Below, in pieces: positions 4,668 to 9,321 of a stretch of DNA of 9,321 nt; the first letter of the stretch is position 1; every line of letters starts with the position of its first letter. The stretch lies in the NCBI GenBank assembly GCA_964389805.1, contig CAYMFU010000002.1, positions 1 to 9,321 of the forward strand, in the 5' to 3' direction. The translations under genes and the position numbers were made by a program. The notes below the pieces were generated by a model that was given only the letters and a program-made list of their open reading frames with translations, did no database searches and was not told where the DNA came from. This DNA is from JAGTVG01 sp964389805 (GTDB lineage Bacteria; Bacteroidota; Bacteroidia; Cytophagales; Cyclobacteriaceae).

Positions 4668-6101
4668 CTACATTGATTCCTTTTCAAATACAAGAACATC
4701 CAATGTGCCGTCTCCCCCACTAGTGCTATGAAATTCCACACGATTTTCCAATACATCTTCTATATCCCAATCATCATTGAACTCACTCAAAGGAATTGTG
4801 TCACCGAAATCCAGAACAAATTTTTCATGACCACTATCTGTACTTACCTCCCAGGTACCCTCTACTACATCGTCATTTTTCGTGGCTACTACAGTACCAT
4901 TCTCCCGGAAATCGAAAGAAATACCATCAAAATTTGTTGTTTCATTATCACCGGAGTCATTATATTTGGCAACCATCCAAGTCCCTTCAATAATAATATC
5001 GGATAAGGAAGCATTGCCTTCTCCTCCGCCATTATCAGTCGGGCGTTCAAACGTCAGGTATTCAACAGAACCATCTCCACCGCTTATATCCTTTAGCTTA
5101 ATGATATTTCCGTCAAACTCTATAATATCCCAGTCATCAACTATTTCTGCCAAAGGGTATTCATCTCCAAAGAATAGTTCCAGTTCCAATGTGCCATCAT
5201 CTCCATAGGTCATCCATTCTCCACGGTATCCCTGGCCATTTTTACTTGCCTCGACTATGCCATTTTCAAGAAAATCAAAAACGTATCCATCAAATATGGC
5301 TGTCTCGTCTTTTTCATCCATGAACTTCGTGATTTCCCAGAGTCCATCAACCAATACATGGCGCAGGTCTGAATCGTCCACGTCATCATCGTTATAATCA
5401 TTGTCATCATCTTCATCACAATCATCTTTTGCAGCATCTATCAGGTTTTCCAATTCGTCATTATTGTTTACTTCATATTCCTCCCCACTTGATAGTACAA
5501 CAGTAATCGGGTATTTAATACTTGCTATTTCGTCTTCATCGAATTCTTTAAAGAAATGATGTAATTGCTCATCATTCTCAATACTAATCACATCTGATAG
5601 CTGGTTTTCAGAATCGAATACTGAAATGGTGAAAGGATATACAAAGTCAATACATTCAATATCATCATCAATTTCATTTTCACCACAGGATTTCCAAAGC
5701 GCTTCCAGGTCATCTTCATTATTGATAACAAGCTCTGTATGATCAGCGAGAATAACAGTAATTGGGAATAGAATTTCGACGATATCATCATCCCATTCAA
5801 ATTGATCAAGAATCTTTTCCACGGTAACTAAATCTTCCTCTGAATCTAGGTGTATTTCCAATCCGTTAACTACAACCGTTATTGGTAGTACGATAGAGGA
5901 ACAACTGGATTTGTCAATTATATTATCTTCCGACCCATCCCTCATAGCTGTACGTTGAACGAGTTCGGCAACTTTTGAATCAGGTGTAATAACCTGTTCT
6001 GGCGAAGTATCAATGATCTCTGTAACGTCTTGCTGGCAGCTAAATAAAAATAGCAGGCCAATCATTGAAACAAGTGTGAATAATCTTAAGCTAGTTTTCA
6101 T
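4668..6101 (-). CDS. Acidic repeat lipoprotein with four P-I-T-V repeats and two lipocalin-like domains
   Basis: Read from ATG 6101 the protein has 477 residues, with signal peptide MKTSLRLFTLVSMIGLLFLF and lipobox FSC (Cys22). An upstream in-frame ATG at 6146 would add 15 residues that spoil the signal peptide, so 6101 is preferred. After the anchor come four repeats of about 42 residues. Each begins with LPITVVV, FPITVIL, YPFTISV or YPITVVL and continues to an Asn/Asp/Glu-rich turn and a short helix. A very acidic spacer (DDCDEDDDNDYNDDDVDDSD) leads to two copies of a roughly 110-residue beta domain. Both copies share the elements LWEI/TWMV, a FDG-F-F-ENG core, DDWDI, and an SGGDG ending that leads into VEYLTFER or LDVLVFEK. 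I recall similar lipocalin-like domains in flavobacterial lipoproteins of unknown role. It is first in its operon, opposite the sigma factor gene at 6261. Confidence 0.8.
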   Translation of the reverse strand: MKTSLRLFTLVSMIGLLFLFSCQQDVTEIIDTSPEQVITPDSKVAELVQRTAMRDGSEDNIIDKSSCSSIVLPITVVVNGLEIHLDSEEDLVTVEKILDQFEWDDDIVEILFPITVILADHTELVINNEDDLEALWKSCGENEIDDDIECIDFVYPFTISVFDSENQLSDVISIENDEQLHHFFKEFDEDEIASIKYPITVVLSSGEEYEVNNNDELENLIDAAKDDCDEDDDNDYNDDDVDDSDLRHVLVDGLWEITKFMDEKDETAIFDGYVFDFLENGIVEASKNGQGYRGEWMTYGDDGTLELELFFGDEYPLAEIVDDWDIIEFDGNIIKLKDISGGDGSVEYLTFERPTDNGGGEGNASLSDIIIEGTWMVAKYNDSGDNETTNFDGISFDFRENGTVVATKNDDVVEGTWEVSTDSGHEKFVLDFGDTIPLSEFNDDWDIEDVLENRVEFHSTSGGDGTLDVLVFEKESM

Positions 6102-6133
6102 GTGTAAATAGTTTTTAATTTCAAAATCGATAA

Positions 6134-6169
6134 TAAAACAGTCCAACCCGGGAAATTCCTACCCTGACT
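6134..6169 (-). promoter_or_regulatory. Candidate ECF-sigma promoter of the acidic lipoprotein operon
   Basis: Within an AT-rich spacer, the block 6141-6169 is unusually GC-rich. Read on the minus strand it contains GGAATTT (6159-6153). Counting from GGAA, a 16-nt spacer leads to GTTTTA (6139-6134). GGAA-type -35 and GT-type -10 elements at this spacing are the general form of ECF promoters. Transcription would begin around 6127, about 25 bases before ATG 6101. GGAAATTCC at its centre is palindromic, so a repressor site is an alternative. Assignment to the adjacent sigma factor is inference. Confidence 0.4.
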
Positions 6170-6260
6170 CAAAAAAAAATAAATAAAACTTATGATTAGG
6201 GCGTTTTATAAATACGTTTACATTATATAATGACTGTATATATCATATTAGTTTTTCTCT

Positions 6261-6770
6261 ATGTCCGGAGATAATATTTGTAAGGAGGATAGATTTAATG
6301 AGATCTTCAGGCTTCATTCAAGGGAGCTGCATGACTTTCTCTATTATAAATATGGGATGGATAATAATCCTAAGGACCTCGTCCAGGAAGCTTTTTTAAA
6401 ACTATGGGATAATTGCCATAAAATATTACCTGGAAAGGCCAGGTCATTTCTTTTTACAGTAGCCAACAGGCTAATGCTTAATGAATTATCCAGAAGGAAA
6501 ACAGTCTTAAATTATTCTAGTAAAGAATATGTGAAAGACCATAATTCTGAATCTCCAGAATACCTTATGGAGGAAAAGGAATATATGGAGAAATTGAAAA
6601 ACGGTATTGAAAACCTTACAGAAGAACAAAGAATAGCCTTTCTTTTGAATCGAATTGAAGGGAAACGTCATCAGGAAATAGCTGAAATGTTAGGAATTTC
6701 CCGGAAGGCTGTGGAAAAGCGAATATATACTGCCCTGCGAAAATTAAAAGATCAGGTAGGCAAAATATAA
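6261..6770 (+). CDS. FecI-like ECF RNA polymerase sigma factor
   Basis: A 169-residue ECF (group IV) sigma factor of the Bacteroidota FecI-like type. It directs RNA polymerase to a small promoter set when freed or activated by its partner FecR. Region 2 spans about 12-80, with core-binding and -10 recognition helices around FLYYKYGMDNN and DLVQEAFLKLWDN. Region 4 spans about 115-163 and contains the -35-binding helix-turn-helix HQEIAEMLGISRKAVEKRIY. There is no region 1 or 3, as expected for ECF factors, and the length is normal. ATG 6261 is the natural start. The FecR gene follows after 60 bp and the TonB receptor overlaps FecR, making a three-gene signalling operon. The spacer of 159 bp to the divergent lipoprotein operon must hold both promoters. 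Confidence 0.93.
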   Translation: MSGDNICKEDRFNEIFRLHSRELHDFLYYKYGMDNNPKDLVQEAFLKLWDNCHKILPGKARSFLFTVANRLMLNELSRRKTVLNYSSKEYVKDHNSESPEYLMEEKEYMEKLKNGIENLTEEQRIAFLLNRIEGKRHQEIAEMLGISRKAVEKRIYTALRKLKDQVGKI

Positions 6771-6830
6771 TTTTGCTCTATGGTAGGAAAAATGAACATT
6801 AAACTGTTATACTATTGAAAAGCACTAAAA

Positions 6831-7742
6831 ATGAATACTGATCAATATATAGAGAAGTGGCTGAATGGTACCCTGACTGAGGAGGAACGTGCCCGATTTG
6901 AAAAAACAGAATCTTTCAAAGAATTGAAGAAATTATCAGATTCGATCCAGCAATTTAAGGCACCTGACTATAACACAGAGGCAGAACTTCAACGGTTAAA
7001 CAGAAATAAAAGTAAAAGAGGAAATCAAATAAAGATACATTGGCAAAAGACATTACTCAGAGTAGCAGCTATGTTAACAATTGTTGTAGGCGGTTATCTA
7101 TTATATACTTATTTTCTGCCTGCAACAATTGCAACCAGCATTGCCGAATCAAAAGAAGTTTTGCTACCGGATTCATCAGTTGTCATCCTGAATTCTGTAT
7201 CAAAAATAACTTACAATAAAAGAACATGGGAAAGAAACCGAAATCTGAAGTTAATTGGCGAAGCCTTTTTTAAAGTAAAAAAAGGATCGAAATTTGATGT
7301 TAAGACTTCCGCTGGTACTGTTAGCGTATTAGGCACACAATTTAATGTAAAACAACGTAAAGATTTCTTCGAAGTAGTATGTTATGAAGGCCTTGTAAGT
7401 GTCAAAACCCCTGTTGATAATAATGAATTACCTGCATATCATTCATTGAAGATAATAAATGGAGAGATTATAAAGAGCCGATTTTCTAAGGAATCTGAGC
7501 CAGCCTGGATAAATAATGAAAGCGCATTTACAAGTGTTCCTTTTCATCAGGTGACCAGTGAATTTGAAAGACAGTATAAGGTAGAGATTGTAGCGAAAAA
7601 TGTGAATATGGAAGTACTTTTTACCGGAAGATTCACCCATGATGACATGATCCTTGCTTTAAAAGCCATCACTATCCCTCAAAATATTACTTATCAAATA
7701 ACTGTAGATCAACAGATCATATTATCAGGTGAGGTTGAATAA
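6831..7742 (+). CDS. FecR-family anti-sigma factor
   Basis: A 303-residue inner-membrane anti-sigma factor. The cytoplasmic N-terminus (1-72) would bind the sigma factor. It includes the short start motif DQYIEKWLNGTLTEEE common in Bacteroidota FecR proteins and a basic stretch before the membrane. One transmembrane helix lies at about 75-95 (LLRVAAMLTIVVGGYLLYTY). The periplasmic part begins with the FecR domain (about 102-195), with hallmark strings VLLPDSSVVILNSVSKI, LIGEAFFKV and VSVLGTQFNV. It ends with a DUF4974-type domain (about 230-300; FTSVPFHQVTSEFERQYKVEI, FTGRF), thought to contact the receptor's STN domain. Length is typical. Its 3' end overlaps the start of the receptor gene, implying coupled translation. 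The co-located sigma gene is its cognate partner. Confidence 0.93.
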   Translation: MNTDQYIEKWLNGTLTEEERARFEKTESFKELKKLSDSIQQFKAPDYNTEAELQRLNRNKSKRGNQIKIHWQKTLLRVAAMLTIVVGGYLLYTYFLPATIATSIAESKEVLLPDSSVVILNSVSKITYNKRTWERNRNLKLIGEAFFKVKKGSKFDVKTSAGTVSVLGTQFNVKQRKDFFEVVCYEGLVSVKTPVDNNELPAYHSLKIINGEIIKSRFSKESEPAWINNESAFTSVPFHQVTSEFERQYKVEIVAKNVNMEVLFTGRFTHDDMILALKAITIPQNITYQITVDQQIILSGEVE

Positions 7743-9321
7743 ATACATTCTCGTAAGTATTATTCTCTACTTAATCCATATTTCGGTTATTGCTCAGGAA
7801 GATGGGGAGATATCATTGAGGGCTATTCTTGATGATCTGGAAGACAGGTATGAGGTATCGTTTACGTATGTGGATGAGGATATCGAAAGTGTATTCTTAA
7901 AACCACCATCTGCGGATATTGGTCTCAATGAAGCCATTCAATATCTGAAAAATATAACCGGATTAAACATTCAACAGCTTAGTGACCGGTTTATAACCAT
8001 AAACCGGATTAAGGAGAACAATATTGCCATATGTGGGATTCTGGTGGACAGGAAGGATGGTCATATCATTCATGGTGCAACTATTCAGGGCCCATCGAAG
8101 TTTACAGTAAGCAATGAAAGCGGGGGATTCAGACTTACAGGATTAACACAGGGGGATACTGTCCTTTTTCGATATTTAGGTTACGAATATCTTATCAAAC
8201 CAGTATTCCAGTTTTCCGAAGATGGATGTGATACCATAAAATTAGATCAACAACGCATAAAACTTAAGGAACTGGTCATCGCAAATTTTATTTCGCAAGG
8301 TATAGATAAAGATGCTGAAGGTGTGTATACTATCGATGCGGAAATACTTGAAATCCTGCCAGGCCTGACCGATCCGGATGTCTTACATACTATTCAATAT
8401 CTCCCAGGCATTATCAGCATAGATGAGACGGTGTCTGATATAAATGTCAGGGGTGGAACCAATGATCAGAATCTGATTCTCTGGAATGGTATTAAAATGT
8501 ACCAGTCAGGTCATTTCTTTGGTTTGATATCTGCCTTCAATCCATATATTACAAATAGAGTCAGTCTCACTAAAAATGGATCTAGTTCCTTTTTAGGCGA
8601 TGCGGTCTCAAGTACGCTCAGTATTGAAACGGATCATCAGGTAAAACAGAAGGTATCAGGCAGTGCCGGAATTAATATGATCAATGCAGATGCAAACGTA
8701 AATATACCCTTGTTTAAAAAATCCACACTTCAGATTTCAGCGAGAAGATCAATTGCCGATCTCATAGAAACCCCTACATATGAAAGTTATTTTGACAGGG
8801 TGTTCAGAAACACAGAAGTTTTAAATCCGACTGATAATCCCGATTCTCTTATTAATTCGAATGAGAATTTTGAATTCCATGATCTGAGTATTAATTATAA
8901 TTACAATATAACAAGTAAGGATAAATTGGAATTGAGTTTCCTGAGGATCTATAATGATATAGAATACCAGGAAAGTGCTGTTATAAGTGGGGAAAATGAA
9001 TCAAAAACAAGCGGACTGGAACAGACAAGTATGGCCGCCGGCCTGGTTTACAATCGATTATGGAGTGAAAAATTACGAACAAACGCCCAATTCTATCTTT
9101 CTGATTATAATCTTGCTGCGGTAAATTTTGATCTCTTTAATGACCAACGATTGATCCAGGAAAATGAAGTATTGGAGAAGGGATTGAAGCTGGATACAAG
9201 ATACCTCTTTTCCAAGAACCTGGATTTTTTCGGAGGTTACCAGCTAATAGAAACAGGCATTGGAAACCTTGTCGAGATCAACAATCCTCTTTTCCGAAGA
9301 TATATCAAAAGGGTTCTGTTA
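7729..9321 (+). CDS. TonB-dependent receptor with STN signalling domain (3' end outside the window)
   Basis: The first 531 codons of an outer-membrane TonB-dependent receptor/transducer; the frame is open to the window edge. GTG 7729 gives signal peptide MRLNKYILVSIILYLIHIS ending VIA-Q (cleavage after residue 22). TTG 7735 is the alternative start, and no ATG exists until the plug. The start overlaps FecR by 14 bases. Residues about 27-95 form an STN domain (SLRAILDDLEDRYEVSFTYV and LNEAIQYLKNITGLNI), which relays ligand binding to FecR. Residues about 100-185 are a CarboxypepD_reg-like beta domain (CGILVDRKDG, SNESGGFRLTGL). The plug spans about 203-310 (EILPGLTDPDVLHTIQYLPG, INVRGGTNDQNLILWNGI). 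The barrel then begins. The ligand is unknown. No SusD-like partner is visible, though one could lie beyond the edge. Confidence 0.93.
   Translation, partial: MRLNKYILVSIILYLIHISVIAQEDGEISLRAILDDLEDRYEVSFTYVDEDIESVFLKPPSADIGLNEAIQYLKNITGLNIQQLSDRFITINRIKENNIAICGILVDRKDGHIIHGATIQGPSKFTVSNESGGFRLTGLTQGDTVLFRYLGYEYLIKPVFQFSEDGCDTIKLDQQRIKLKELVIANFISQGIDKDAEGVYTIDAEILEILPGLTDPDVLHTIQYLPGIISIDETVSDINVRGGTNDQNLILWNGIKMYQSGHFFGLISAFNPYITNRVSLTKNGSSSFLGDAVSSTLSIETDHQVKQKVSGSAGINMINADANVNIPLFKKSTLQISARRSIADLIETPTYESYFDRVFRNTEVLNPTDNPDSLINSNENFEFHDLSINYNYNITSKDKLELSFLRIYNDIEYQESAVISGENESKTSGLEQTSMAAGLVYNRLWSEKLRTNAQFYLSDYNLAAVNFDLFNDQRLIQENEVLEKGLKLDTRYLFSKNLDFFGGYQLIETGIGNLVEINNPLFRRYIKRVLL

Noticed and set aside
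4728..5208. Several plus-strand frames, and minus-strand frames at 5255-5437 and 5588-5809, within the repeat lipoprotein gene
   Set aside because: All are alternative frames of a gene with signal peptide and internal repeats; none has a coherent protein pattern.
7443..7640. Minus-strand frame inside the FecR gene
   Set aside because: It overlaps the conserved FecR C-terminal domain in antisense and shows no family features.

Overview
The window looks like chromosomal DNA of a Bacteroidota member, most likely a marine Flavobacteriia. The basis is AT-rich spacers, A-rich translation starts without clear Shine-Dalgarno sites, several SpII lipoproteins, and a FecI-type sigma factor / FecR anti-sigma / STN-domain TonB receptor cassette of the form typical of that phylum. 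All family names come from reading motifs by eye; no database was searched.

Left part (1-1255): an AT-rich, gene-poor accessory-looking stretch. It has the tail of an unknown reading frame, a 47-nt palindrome built from an octamer in both orientations, a very basic 90-aa protein (202-474), and a 36-aa glycine-zipper membrane micro-protein (479-589). Three consecutive stem-loops follow, one of them a GC-rich REP-like element, then a weak 49-codon membrane ORF, and finally a strong + strand terminator (1214-1252) with no convincing gene just before it. It could be the remnant of a small mobile element such as an ssDNA phage, or an ordinary intergenic region with micro-proteins and a REP. The sequence alone does not decide.

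Middle (1256-3752): a SRPBCC/START-like protein on the minus strand; then, divergently, a lipoprotein carrying a short GH2-like (clan GH-A) TIM barrel with both catalytic glutamates and a C-terminal beta domain; then an unrecognised 89-aa protein ending at a bidirectional terminator.

Right part (3753-9321): the most coherent system. Two very acidic lipoproteins form a minus-strand pair (4668-6101, then 3774-4646). The first has four ~42-residue repeats plus two lipocalin-like repeats; the second has an Asp/Ser-rich linker. Divergent from them is a plus-strand operon: ECF sigma factor (6261-6770), FecR anti-sigma (6831-7742), and a TonB-dependent receptor with an N-terminal STN signalling domain (GTG start at 7729, running off the window end). 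The working model is cell-surface signalling: ligand binding at the receptor is passed by the STN domain to FecR, which frees the sigma factor, and the sigma factor switches on nearby genes. A GC-rich block upstream of the lipoprotein pair has a GGAA-N16-GTTTTA arrangement that could be the sigma factor's target promoter. That would make the acidic lipoproteins outputs or partners of the system. The ligand is unknown; a divalent cation is one possibility, suggested only by the clustered acidic residues.
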